From NCBI RefSeq assembly GCF_000525975.1, contig NZ_AODK01000052.1, positions 1-38,074 of the forward strand: a DNA stretch of 38,074 nt, given 5' to 3'. Every line of letters starts with the position of its first letter. Within the stretch, counting starts at the first letter, position 1. Position numbers and translations under genes: made by a program. Shown here piece by piece: positions 30,096-38,074 of this stretch. The DNA comes from Listeria rocourtiae FSL F6-920 (lineage in GTDB: Bacteria; Bacillota; Bacilli; Lactobacillales; Listeriaceae). The notes beneath the pieces are model-generated. The model worked only from the letters and a program-made list of their open reading frames with translations, was not told the DNA's origin and ran no database searches.

Positions 30096-30839
30096 CTACA
30101 CTAATTTCTTCACAATAGCTAACAATGTTTTAACATCTTCCACCCTTGTCGCGCCTGTTTCTGCATCAACAATTGATGTATACACATGCGGAATAACTTG
30201 TTTCACACCGGCATCCAACGCAATTTTCAGGATGGCTTCGAAGTTACCTAAATCAATTCCACCTGTTGGCTCTAACGCAAAATCAGCTTCTGCGCATGCT
30301 TTGGCAACGGCACGGAATTCAGGTTCTGTCGCAAGGCCTTTCATCGGAAAATATTTAATGGCATTCCCGCCCATATCTTTGATGAGTGCAATCGCCGCTT
30401 CGATTGGTACGATAGCTGTTTCAGTAACACCGGCACTAATGGCTCCTGTTGAAATATTGACATAGCCAACTTTTCCAGTCGGTGAGACGAGACTGTTAAT
30501 CCAGCCAGGTTTTGCATCAAGGTTGGCACGAGTAACTCCTACCGCTGGGAAAACTTGATTGATATGATTTCCTGCGTACTCTTTTGCAATAGCTGCTACA
30601 ACACTTGCTTGGCGAGCGTCACCTGCACCGAGTCCCACAGAAACTGCGTCATCGATTTTTGCGCCATATTCGCGCATTGCCGCAACACCGGCTTCAACTG
30701 TAGGATAATCTTTTGATAACACGCCAACAACGACATGTCCTTCTGCCGCATCAAAAACTTCCTTGGCATTCTCTACTGAATTCGCTAATACATTTAGTAC
30801 CACGCGATTTTTATAAAAACGGTCTTGTATTGTACTCAT
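30096..30839 (-). CDS. KDGP aldolase family protein (DgaF-like)
   Basis: Class I aldolase of 247 residues in the family with DgaF, which splits 2-keto-3-deoxygluconate 6-phosphate. It shows NVLANSVENAKEVFDAAEGH, a Schiff-base Lys in AIKYFPMKG and the phosphate loop EPTGGIDL. It is longer than KdgA at 7493 and belongs to a different branch. It is the last gene of the nine-gene operon, directly after the DgaE-like lyase, the order found in the D-glucosaminate (dga) pathway. The most likely reaction is cleavage of KDGP or a close relative to pyruvate and glyceraldehyde 3-phosphate. Confidence 0.85.
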   Translation of the reverse strand: MSTIQDRFYKNRVVLNVLANSVENAKEVFDAAEGHVVVGVLSKDYPTVEAGVAAMREYGAKIDDAVSVGLGAGDARQASVVAAIAKEYAGNHINQVFPAVGVTRANLDAKPGWINSLVSPTGKVGYVNISTGAISAGVTETAIVPIEAAIALIKDMGGNAIKYFPMKGLATEPEFRAVAKACAEADFALEPTGGIDLGNFEAILKIALDAGVKQVIPHVYTSIVDAETGATRVEDVKTLLAIVKKLV

Positions 30840-30864
30840 TGAAACACTCTCCTATTTCCTTATT

Positions 30865-31962
30865 TTATACAATGAAACGCTTGATTTCTGCTGCAATAAC
30901 CGCTACATCATCTCCTTGAAGAGAACGCGAATCGATATCAAAAAATCCCTGAGTAGCACCGTAATCCCGTGTATAAATAGCAATTGGGCCACTTCGGAGT
31001 GCCTGAACTAGTTCTACCGCACTTTTTCCAACTTGTTGTGCATCGATTTGGATACGTGCGCGAAAAATAGGACGCCCAGCCTCATCTTGTACTTCTGTAA
31101 CAGTGATTCCTGCGTCATTTGCGAGATCCGCTGCTAATTTTTGTACGACTTGCTTTTGTATAGCACTCGTATCAGTCTTATTCCAGTATTCTTCAAGTGC
31201 TGCGAGTAAGCCAAACGTGCTTTCTTTGCCGACTTTCATGCTACGACCGATGCCATGAAGCTGTGTTTTTACCCATGACACATATTCTTTGCCACCTGCG
31301 ACAATACCTGTTGTTGGACCTTCAATTGCTTTGGAGCCACTATATATCGCGAGATCACCAAGTTGGACATATTTTTTGAGATTGTCTTCTGCCGCCGCAT
31401 CAATTATGAGCGGAATATTATGTGCCAAACTGATTTCACGCATTTCTTCAACTGAAAGCATATTTTTCTGTACAGCATGATGGGATTGAACATATAAAAG
31501 TGCCGCTGTTCGTTCATTGATAGCGTCAATCACGTGATTTTTGCGCCCCTCGTTTGCATATCCCACTTCTATACGGCGACCACCACCGAGCGCAATCATC
31601 GTCTCAATAGGTGCGCCGTATTGGACATTATGTCCTTTTAGCAAAATAATCTCGTTTGTGGTAATGGCTTCTTGATGCAGCTTCATCGAAATACCAACGC
31701 GTCCCTTAGTTACCATCGCAGCGACGGAAAGCGCAATACCGCTCGAGGCCGAATTCACGACGACCGCATCTTCTGATTCCACCATTTCGGCAATACGCGC
31801 ACCTGCTTTATCGACTAAATCCGCAATTTCAACATAATTTTGCCCGCCTTGTTTCATCGCTTCAAAAACCGTATCACTCGGCGCTGACACACCAAGAATG
31901 CTCATTCGGCCACTCGCATTGATAACGCGCTTCAGACCGTATTTTTCGTTTAAATTTGTCAT
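30865..31962 (-). CDS. DgaE-family PLP-dependent ammonia lyase (SelA-like fold)
   Basis: PLP enzyme of 365 residues, fold type I, SelA-like. It begins EKYGLKRVINASGRMSILG, typical of the DgaE family. The lysine that binds PLP lies in IYSGSKAIEGPTTG (near residue 213), and the Asp contacting the cofactor is probably in LIIDAAAED. DgaE eliminates ammonia from D-glucosaminate 6-phosphate to give KDGP. A related amino-sugar acid phosphate is the likely substrate here. It lies 25 bases before the aldolase gene and 18 bases after the DUF4310 gene. Confidence 0.85.
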   Translation of the reverse strand: MTNLNEKYGLKRVINASGRMSILGVSAPSDTVFEAMKQGGQNYVEIADLVDKAGARIAEMVESEDAVVVNSASSGIALSVAAMVTKGRVGISMKLHQEAITTNEIILLKGHNVQYGAPIETMIALGGGRRIEVGYANEGRKNHVIDAINERTAALLYVQSHHAVQKNMLSVEEMREISLAHNIPLIIDAAAEDNLKKYVQLGDLAIYSGSKAIEGPTTGIVAGGKEYVSWVKTQLHGIGRSMKVGKESTFGLLAALEEYWNKTDTSAIQKQVVQKLAADLANDAGITVTEVQDEAGRPIFRARIQIDAQQVGKSAVELVQALRSGPIAIYTRDYGATQGFFDIDSRSLQGDDVAVIAAEIKRFIV

Positions 31963-31980
31963 GCTAAAACTCCTTCACTT

Positions 31981-32631
31981 TTATAGTGGGAAAAAGATTC
32001 CTAAAACCATCGCACCGATAATCGCACCACCAGCAATGGGCTTTTTCCAAGCGTAAAAAATCGCTGCTCCAATAATCGAGCCAATCCCAACTGGAATCGA
32101 GGCTGTACAAGCGCTTAAAACAATGAGTGGACCTAGAAAGCGACCGGATGTATTGCCCGCTCCCATCATCACATCAGCACCAAATGTTGAGTTTGACTGA
32201 CCGACTGTAAAATGACGAATTCCAATAATAATCGCACCAACTGCAAGACCTAGCACCGCACCAGTTAAAAGCGATACCGTAAAATTGGTCAGTGGCAAAG
32301 TTATCCCTGCACCAAGCAACAAAGCTGGCACTCCAATCCCAATACCTGTCTGAATAGCACCACCAATATCTAATATCCCAACGAGTGAACCTTCCAAAAT
32401 TCGAGCAAACAAGAAACTCGCGCCAAATGCTGCAGCTGCACCGTAGCCGCCACCTTCCATCCCCGCTTTTAACAAAGCCACAATCGCAACATCATTAAAC
32501 GCCCCGACATGGTACACATAGTACATATGCGTCCCAGCAAACACGCCTGCTGATAAAATCGCGACAAATAGCATGAAACTCCAATCCGCAAACCAAAAAT
32601 TCTTTTTATCAATCTCCGTTATATGTTCCAT
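31981..32631 (-). CDS. DUF4310 family membrane protein, putative transporter subunit
   Basis: Integral membrane protein of 216 residues with about six hydrophobic segments and many Gly, as in transport proteins. It begins EIDKKNFWFADWSFMLFVAI, and shows GGYGAAAAFGASFLFAR and GNTSGRFLGPLIVLSAC. I recognise it as a DUF4310-type protein found next to DUF4311 and DUF4312 in a widely scattered locus. No ATP-binding protein or classical PTS EIIC is nearby. With DUF4311 it probably forms the membrane part of an uptake system. Family function is not established. Confidence 0.75.
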   Translation of the reverse strand: MEHITEIDKKNFWFADWSFMLFVAILSAGVFAGTHMYYVYHVGAFNDVAIVALLKAGMEGGGYGAAAAFGASFLFARILEGSLVGILDIGGAIQTGIGIGVPALLLGAGITLPLTNFTVSLLTGAVLGLAVGAIIIGIRHFTVGQSNSTFGADVMMGAGNTSGRFLGPLIVLSACTASIPVGIGSIIGAAIFYAWKKPIAGGAIIGAMVLGIFFPL

Positions 32632-32635
32632 TATA

Positions 32636-33418
32636 CTACACCTCTTGTCCTAATAGTCTGTGAAAGTCAAGCAACCACTCTGGCACTGGTAAATGCATAC
32701 TCTTAATCAGCTCAATATCAAATCCGCGGAAAAACGCACTCAATGCGAACAAAATAATAACAGATATTAGTAGCGTTCGTGTTAACTTAGTCCAACCACT
32801 ATCATCAACACCCTTACCAATCAAAATACCGAGCACAACACCTGGAACCGCATTCCCCATAATAATATGCGCTAATCCTCCAAAAATCGTACCCCAAACA
32901 CCAGCACGTTTACCTGCATCAAGTGCCGCCAACCAAAAAATAACAGGCATAATTGGGTTAATCAAAAGTGTTGCCGCGGGAACAAGTACTTTCTCCGCAA
33001 TATCTTTTAAAGAACCTGGAATCGCGGCACCCGTTGAATTCAAGAATGCAACAACGAGTACACCGACAATCGCACCCGCAATTGCCATTTTTTTCGGATT
33101 ATGTAGCGTATCCTCCACGATCCTACCTTTTCGAATAAGCGATGCCGCCGCCCAGTTTGGAATAATCCGATGATCGACATCTTGCGTGAACGCTCCTGTT
33201 GAAACGACCGAAGCCCAAGCGTTAAAGAAGAATCCAAGCCCAAATGAGAAATGACTTGCCGCATCGCCCGCACACGCATTTAATTCGCCAAGTGTCCGAA
33301 AAGCGCCCATCCCTTGTGTCGTTGGAGCGTGAAACATCCTTGCTGCACCAGCACCAACACCAAAACCGACAAGACCACCGATGATAATCGATTTAAAAAT
33401 AATAATAAAAATATCCAT
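32636..33418 (-). CDS. DUF4311 family membrane protein, putative transporter subunit
   Basis: Membrane protein of 260 residues with six or so hydrophobic segments. The N-terminal block GGLVGFGVGAGAARMFHAPT and GELNACAGDAASHFSFGLGFFFNAWAS contain conserved-looking polar residues (His, Asn, Asp) inside membrane regions that could bind a solute. It is separated from DUF4310 by only 4 bases and from DUF4312 by 9. Family function is not established. A sugar-acid permease role is inferred from the catabolic genes in the same operon. Confidence 0.75.
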   Translation of the reverse strand: MDIFIIIFKSIIIGGLVGFGVGAGAARMFHAPTTQGMGAFRTLGELNACAGDAASHFSFGLGFFFNAWASVVSTGAFTQDVDHRIIPNWAAASLIRKGRIVEDTLHNPKKMAIAGAIVGVLVVAFLNSTGAAIPGSLKDIAEKVLVPAATLLINPIMPVIFWLAALDAGKRAGVWGTIFGGLAHIIMGNAVPGVVLGILIGKGVDDSGWTKLTRTLLISVIILFALSAFFRGFDIELIKSMHLPVPEWLLDFHRLLGQEV

Positions 33419-33427
33419 AGTTAGTAC

Positions 33428-33769
33428 CTATCCTTTCGCAAATTTTTTCACCAGTTTATTTTTCGTATAGTCTTCCGCGTTAAAATTTACTTTTTCAATA
33501 TGCATCACAGCTAGCTCCAACGCAATCTCCAGCTCCACTTCAAATTCATGGCGAATACGTGGAAATAAGAAAAAGAAAAATGTCTCTTTATAACGCTTTT
33601 CCGTTGCCGTTAGTATCGCAACATCACGAGGCTCAATTCGCAAAATCATTGCACTCGGATACTTCGCCATCACTTGCCTCTGCACCTGGCTGAGTGCCGC
33701 ATTGACCGCATGCTGTTTCGTTTTACCTTTTCCAATAATTCGCACAGTTTCACGTAGATTTTCCTGCAT
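33428..33769 (-). CDS. DUF4312 family small soluble protein
   Basis: A 113-residue protein with no membrane segment. It shows RIIGKGKTKQHAVNAALSQV, LRIEPRDVAI and a short aromatic stretch ETFFFFLFPR. ATG 33769 is chosen: it lies one base past the SFCGS stop, and GGAGAAGC within the end of that gene serves as ribosome binding site. A longer reading to 33850 overlaps SFCGS. Small soluble proteins beside two membrane proteins suggest a cytosolic accessory subunit of the transporter. The role is unknown. Confidence 0.75.
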   Translation of the reverse strand: MQENLRETVRIIGKGKTKQHAVNAALSQVQRQVMAKYPSAMILRIEPRDVAILTATEKRYKETFFFFLFPRIRHEFEVELEIALELAVMHIEKVNFNAEDYTKNKLVKKFAKG

Positions 33770-33770
33770 A

Positions 33771-34142
33771 TTATTGCTTCTCCGCTTGCGCTTGAAAAGC
33801 TTTGACCAAACGTTCACCAAGCTCTTCCACATCCATAAAACCAAAACCAAGCACCGTTTTGCCGTCTTGAATCGCCGTCACGCCTTCTTCAATGGAACGC
33901 ATACCATAATGGGCCGGATAACCATACTTCGTCTGTGCCGTCAAAGCCCCAGCACCACCACTACCACAAAAAGAAATGCCAAAATCCGCGTTGTTTTCCT
34001 TCATCACGTCACCAAGTCGCATATCCGCGCCCATTCCTGGCACAACAATCGCCTTCGCTCCGGCTTTTTCCGCCCCAGCCGCCACGTTTTGACCTTTTCC
34101 TAAACGATCTGCAATCACCACTGTAATTTGATTCATCTTCAT
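33771..34142 (-). CDS. Glycine-rich SFCGS family protein
   Basis: A 123-residue soluble protein with the signature GISFCGSGGAGALTA near residue 55, giving a single conserved Cys in a glycine-rich loop. The start KMNQITVVIADRLGKGQNVA resembles a beta-alpha-beta unit. The Cys loop recalls EIIB phosphocysteine loops, which is only a resemblance by eye. It precedes DUF4312 and follows the PRD protein within the operon. Function unknown. Confidence 0.75.
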   Translation of the reverse strand: MKMNQITVVIADRLGKGQNVAAGAEKAGAKAIVVPGMGADMRLGDVMKENNADFGISFCGSGGAGALTAQTKYGYPAHYGMRSIEEGVTAIQDGKTVLGFGFMDVEELGERLVKAFQAQAEKQ

Positions 34143-34150
34143 TTCCTCCT

Positions 34151-34492
34151 CTAATTTAGTTTTGCAATCTCAAAATGAGTCGACAACAAATATTTCTCAT
34201 CTTCATGAATACCTGAAACCATCCCACAAATTCGTGCAGCCAAGTGAAGCGAACCTTCCGAAACCTCATCAAAAAGTGTCTTATCTTCAATCGTTAGCGC
34301 CTCGCCTTCTCGACCACGCCGTATCATTGCCGAAATATGTGAAGCAAGACCCAATTCCTGGGCTGACTCGAGCGTAATCCCATCACGCTTCGCCTCCACT
34401 TTCGCGGCCTTCATTACCTTTTCAAAAAATATCGCATCACCACTTCTCTCTGAAATCATTTGCCAATCCGCCTCAAAACTCATCCATTCCAA
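34151..34492 (-). CDS. Stand-alone PRD domain protein
   Basis: A 113-residue protein made almost entirely of one PTS regulation domain (ELGLASHISAMIRRGREGEA, LHLAARICGMVSG), without any DNA- or RNA-binding part. PRDs receive phosphate from HPr or EIIB on His, and two candidate His residues are present (in LASHIS and SLHLAAR). Its start overlaps the end of the amidohydrolase gene. It may be a phosphorylation-sensitive partner of the regulator at 35608 or of the SFCGS/DUF4312 proteins. Recognition as PRD is moderate. Confidence 0.65.
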   Translation of the reverse strand: MEWMSFEADWQMISERSGDAIFFEKVMKAAKVEAKRDGITLESAQELGLASHISAMIRRGREGEALTIEDKTLFDEVSEGSLHLAARICGMVSGIHEDEKYLLSTHFEIAKLN

Positions 34493-35601
34493 ACCACCCG
34501 TCCCGATTTAATTGTCATTTTTGGCACGATAACCTTTGCTGTTTCGCGCACCTCACCATTCGAATCTACAAGTGACATTTTTTTATCCACCACATTAAAA
34601 ACTGTCACATCCGCTATCGTTCCAACTTCAAAAGTTCCCTGTTCATAAAGGCCCAACGCCTTACGCGCTCGACTTGTAACCGTCGCTACAACTTCTTCTA
34701 ACGGATAGTCTAACTGCAGCAGCTTCGTCATTGTTGTCATTAAACTACCTACTGGCGTTTCTATATTTCGCTCATAAATATCCGTACTCGTTGTAAATGC
34801 TGTATCGTATTTCCCTTTAAACTGGCGCAACGTTTCATAACTAAAACTAGCCGATCCATGCCCAATATCAAAAAGAACGCCACGCGCCAAAGCCTCTTTC
34901 GCCTCTGCAATCATTTCCCCATCCGCGTCCAATATACCATGCTGCTTCCCGTGAAACGCGTGCGTCACAATATCTCCTTTCCGCAGCAACGGAAAAATAT
35001 CCGGCAAATACGGAGGCGGGTTCCCAATATGAATCATAATTGGCACATCCAGCGCATCCGCCACTCTCCTGGCATGCTGTAACGGTTTAATATCCTGATC
35101 CCGCACAACAGAGCCACTCATCCGCGCCTTCAAACCGACCAAATTTGGTTCCGCCTCAAAAGCCACCTGCGCCTCTTCCACACTCATCAAATCAGCCGGA
35201 TCAGCAAGCTCTGAAAGCCCATCACAAAGCCCTTTTCGCGCAATATTCAAAAATGCCAGCACCTCCGTATCATGCGTCTCAATAATCGTTTCCCGGAAAC
35301 GTGCCAAACCATCGCTCCCCGTACTTCCAGCATCCACAATCGTCGTCACGCCTTGCTGCACACCAACGCGATCCGCATCAATCCCGATAACCGCTCCATC
35401 CTCATATACATGCACATGCATATCAATGAAGCCTGGTGCCACATACCCCCCACCAGCATCAATCACTGTTGCTACTGAGCAATCAACCTCATCCACAGCA
35501 ACAAATCGCCCGTCCCGTATACCGATTTCACCCGCTTCCCGCGTCAAATCATCTGGGTCCAACACACGCCCATTGCGAATCAACAACTCCATTCTTTTCA
35601 C
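34480..35601 (-). CDS. Amidohydrolase / deacetylase family metallohydrolase
   Basis: Metal-dependent amidohydrolase of 373 residues. It shows the metal motif FIDMHVHVYED near residue 60, a carboxylated-Lys candidate in NLVGLKARMSG, HIGNPP, THAFHGK and DIGHGSASF with the later His residues, and the C-terminal beta domain ending KMTIKSGRVVWNG. The family removes acyl groups or opens cyclic amides. In this operon it most likely deacylates an N-acyl amino-sugar acid before ammonia elimination by the DgaE-like enzyme. It lies between the regulator (6-base gap) and the PRD protein (overlap). Confidence 0.85.
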   Translation of the reverse strand: MKRMELLIRNGRVLDPDDLTREAGEIGIRDGRFVAVDEVDCSVATVIDAGGGYVAPGFIDMHVHVYEDGAVIGIDADRVGVQQGVTTIVDAGSTGSDGLARFRETIIETHDTEVLAFLNIARKGLCDGLSELADPADLMSVEEAQVAFEAEPNLVGLKARMSGSVVRDQDIKPLQHARRVADALDVPIMIHIGNPPPYLPDIFPLLRKGDIVTHAFHGKQHGILDADGEMIAEAKEALARGVLFDIGHGSASFSYETLRQFKGKYDTAFTTSTDIYERNIETPVGSLMTTMTKLLQLDYPLEEVVATVTSRARKALGLYEQGTFEVGTIADVTVFNVVDKKMSLVDSNGEVRETAKVIVPKMTIKSGRVVWNG

Positions 35602-35607
35602 ATCCCC

Positions 35608-37430
35608 TTACTTAAAATAATAGACAATCGCATCCAGTTCTGCTTCCTGAAAATACAGCCCACACTGCTCAAAAACCGCCGTCAAACGTTCTTTCAACTC
35701 CCATCGTCCACTATCCTCACTCGCCAATACCAAATCATACTGCTTGTTGAAATAATAACGCTGTACCATCAAAAAGATATGCAATAGCAGCCCATTTTCC
35801 AATTTTCGGTCCATTTCATCTGCCAAAACATCCTTAACTTGCTGGTAAGCCTCGAATCCTTTTAAAATAATCTCCTCACTAATCTCCTCGTGGCTACTCT
35901 GCCGCACCAAGTCCACCGCTTCGTACGCATCAATCACCGCAGGCACTTCTAACAAAATCCGCGCCACTTCCTGCCTAATCATCTCCAAATCCGCCTTTTT
36001 TGGTAAAGCGTCCGTCACAACGACCGGCAAAGTCGATTCAATTGGAAAAACGCTAATAATCAGCTCAATCGCATGCTTCTGGCACATCTCCTCGACCTCC
36101 ACAATCGAACAATACGCCACCATTTCCACCTGCCCAATCCCAGCCTCAACACGATTCTTAATCAAGCGCGCCACTCCACGCCCCGTCGAACAAACGTAAA
36201 GCGTCCGCACCTTTCGCTGGTGCACCTGCTGATTTTCAAGCGACACAAGAAAATGCAACACAATAAAAGAAATAAATGACTCCTGAATAACCTGCTCATT
36301 CGAAATGAATTTTTTACAAGCTTCATACACATGCCCAAAAAGCGTCGGATACTGCTGCTTAATTTCCGAGTTCAACGGATTAAACTCGTTCCCAGGTAGC
36401 CCGCCCTGACCTAAACGCAACGATAAATGCGCAAACAAATTCGTATACAATTTCTGATCAAGCCCATAATCCACACCTTCGCGCCAAGCCACAAACTCAA
36501 TCATATCCTCCGTCAATTTGGCAATATCCGTCTCTCGCATCCCACTCGCATAACTACCGACACAATACCGATACTCCGCTCGTAACAACGGAAACTCCTT
36601 CTGCAAATACACCCGTTGCATAAAGCCAATAAAACTCCGCCTGATATCTGACTTCTCCGCGCCAATGTCCAGCACCTGATAGCCCTCCATCGCATGCCCC
36701 ATCTGCAAACGCTTCAGCGAAATCGTCAATCGAATCAAAATAATCATGATATCCAACTGTTGCCAAATCTCCCGTGACTCCTCCTGAAAATAATGCGCCA
36801 ATGCCGATTCTACCAACTCATACTCCGGTAAAATTCGACTATCAAACATCGGCTGAAAATTCCGTTCCCGGTCTCGCCTCGTAATCCGCGTCGTCATTTT
36901 ATAAACCTCATAATTATTCATATTACTCACCAACAAGTGCTCCAACAACGACCGCAATCGTCGTTCCTCACCCAAAACTCGGTAACCACTACGCTGTTCT
37001 CGCTCAACTCCACATGAAATCGTCCCGCCAACCGCTCAACCTCATTCATATCCGCCAAAATCGTATTCCGACTCACATCAATCTCATCCGCCATCAAAGC
37101 CGCCGTCACATAGCCCTCACTAAGAAGCAACATCACCAAAATCCGCCGCACCCTCATGGTCCTACTCGTATACAACTTCAAATGCTCTGCTTGCGACAAC
37201 TCATGACGCAACTCCATCAACAAACTCGCATCACACTCCAACCAATAACCCTTATTCGGCTGCGAAAACAACGCCACCTGACGCTCCGAAAACCAATCCC
37301 GCACCCGCTCCAAATCATATTTTATCGTCCGAATACTAACCCCCATCTGATCCGCCAAATCTCTCGTCCGCACAACCGCCGAAGCGCTAAGCAGCTGATT
37401 CACAATTTGCAATTCTCTCCGCCCCAACAT
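35608..37430 (-). CDS. PRD-domain transcriptional regulator of the DUF4310-4312 operon, frameshifted as sequenced
   Basis: BglG/MtlR-class regulator, 607 residues once corrected. N-terminal HTH (RTRDLADQMGVSIRTIKYDL), second HTH (MADEIDVSRNTILADMNEV), PRD with NPLNSEIKQQYPTLF, an EIIB-like segment with Cys (LYVCSTGRGVARLI) and a C-terminal PRD-like region (LLLHIFLMVQRYYF). No EIIA domain is seen. The frame breaks near 37004, where one G seems missing (HVELEREQRSGYRVLGEE after correction), unusual here because it is not in a long A/T run. ATG 37430 follows GGAGGC. It is the first gene of the operon, so it probably controls it. Confidence 0.82.
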
Positions 37431-37463
37431 AATACCTGCCTCCATCTCATGGACTACACTTTC

Positions 37464-37492
37464 ATTATAGAATTAAACCGCTTACTTTTACA
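37464..37492 (-). promoter_or_regulatory. Candidate promoter of the DUF4310-4312 operon with cre-like site
   Basis: TATAAT (37464-37469, minus strand) lies 34 bases before the start codon. The -35 (TGTAAA, 17-base spacer) is weak. AGTAAGCGGTTTAA (37473-37486) matches the cre consensus except at two positions and would overlap the promoter spacer. Confidence 0.4.
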
Positions 37493-37580
37493 GACAAAAA
37501 AGGATGCCCCTGATTAGTGCAATTTACTTCTTACGTTTTATGGTATCAGAAAATCTGGGTGACTGTAAGTATGAAAAATC

Positions 37581-37627
37581 AAAAAAAGCCTTGCAACCCC
37601 AGCATGCTAATTTGCCAAGGTTACAAG
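37581..37627 (-). terminator. Terminator 1 in the gap before tRNA-Leu
   Basis: On the minus strand CTTGTAACC pairs with GGTTGCAAG (one G-U pair), followed by GCTTTTTTT. It faces the regulator operon and would stop transcripts entering from the tRNA side. Confidence 0.75.
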
Positions 37628-37759
37628 TTTTATGGTACTGCTTATGATTTTGCTATATTCCTAAAATTCTTGATATATTGCGCTAGAATTTGACTGGAGG
37701 TATTTTTAAATAGGTCTGATATAAATGCGAGTTTATTTTTTTTTGTAATACACCTAGAC

Positions 37760-37802
37760 AAAAAAAGCCTGCGAACCCAGTGTAAAACCAGACTCACAAG
37801 CT
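37760..37802 (-). terminator. Terminator 2, probable tRNA-Leu terminator
   Basis: On the minus strand a 16-base stem with several G-U pairs (arms 37766-37781 and 37787-37802) ends in AGGCTTTTTTT. Its 3' arm resembles that of the terminator at 37581. Confidence 0.8.
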
Positions 37803-37853
37803 CATTATACATTCTACATCGATTTCATATTCACATACGTTCACATGAATATT

Positions 37854-37885
37854 GGGGTTGTCACAATCCAAGATTGAACAACCCC
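37854..37885 (-). other. Hairpin next to the tRNA-Leu 3' end
   Basis: GGGGTTGT (37854-37861) pairs with ACAACCCC (37878-37885). No T run follows, so it may take part in tRNA 3' processing or act as a weak terminator. The remaining gap 37446-37890 shows no gene. Confidence 0.4.
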
Positions 37886-37890
37886 AACAA

Positions 37891-37973
<83 letters not shown>

Positions 37974-38074
37974 TCTATTAACACTAACTAATATTATATT
38001 ATTGCTTCCCAAACATGTCAATAATAATTTCAAAAAAACATGAATATTTATTCATAACCAACCTATGATTACAC

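Noticed and set aside
35100-37517. Several long plus-strand frames opposite the amidohydrolase and regulator genes
   Set aside because: Their proteins are rich in His, Pro, Arg and Thr without family motifs, as expected for the complement of real genes.
30000-37890. Attachment-site repeats and an integrase between the two tRNA genes
   Set aside because: No integrase gene and no direct copy of either tRNA 3' end was seen near the opposite boundary.

Overview
The window looks like chromosomal DNA from a low-GC Bacillota, most like Listeriaceae. The clues are TagO next to a LytR-CpsA-Psr protein, a LemA/HtpX pair, paired U32 (TrhP-type) proteins, a lic-type PTS operon, an Lmo0937-type membrane peptide, an LPXTG remnant and AGGAGG-like ribosome binding sites. 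I cannot name the species. Genes at both ends of the window are complete.

Layout. (1) 162-10324: a hexuronate operon read leftwards (kdgK, kdgA, GH31 glycosidase, uxaC, uxuA, SDR-type fructuronate reductase, GPH transporter) and a divergent LacI-family regulator. It covers D-glucuronate to pyruvate plus glyceraldehyde 3-phosphate. (2) 10325-10762: a gap with a candidate C-rich small RNA. (3) 10763-16980: htpX, lemA, two U32 tRNA-hydroxylation genes, tagO, and a divergent LCP gene. (4) 17064-22437: a lichenan/cellobiose-type PTS operon (licB, licC, licA, GH1 phospho-beta-glucosidase, licR) with a candidate cre site. (5) 22500-30000: palindromic repeat, LPXTG remnant, esterase and PAP2 phosphatase, small membrane protein, MarR plus oxidoreductase, threonine/serine exporter, lipoprotein, two exported proteins of unknown function, a 28-residue peptide and tRNA-Ala. 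(6) 30096-37430: a nine-gene operon of mostly uncharacterised families (two DUF membrane proteins, two small soluble proteins, a stand-alone PRD protein, amidohydrolase, PLP lyase, aldolase, PRD regulator), followed by tRNA-Leu. This is the best candidate for an undescribed system: a transporter of unknown type feeding deacylation, ammonia elimination and aldol cleavage of an amino-sugar acid.

Quality warning. At least sixteen single-base frame breaks occur in otherwise well-conserved genes. Nearly all lie in A or T runs, most of 7-8 bases, and most are +1. When corrected, every gene has a length divisible by three and close to its family's usual size. Base-calling error is the simplest explanation, so I list these genes as CDS over their full span and state where the frame breaks. 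Genuine decay cannot be excluded from the sequence alone.
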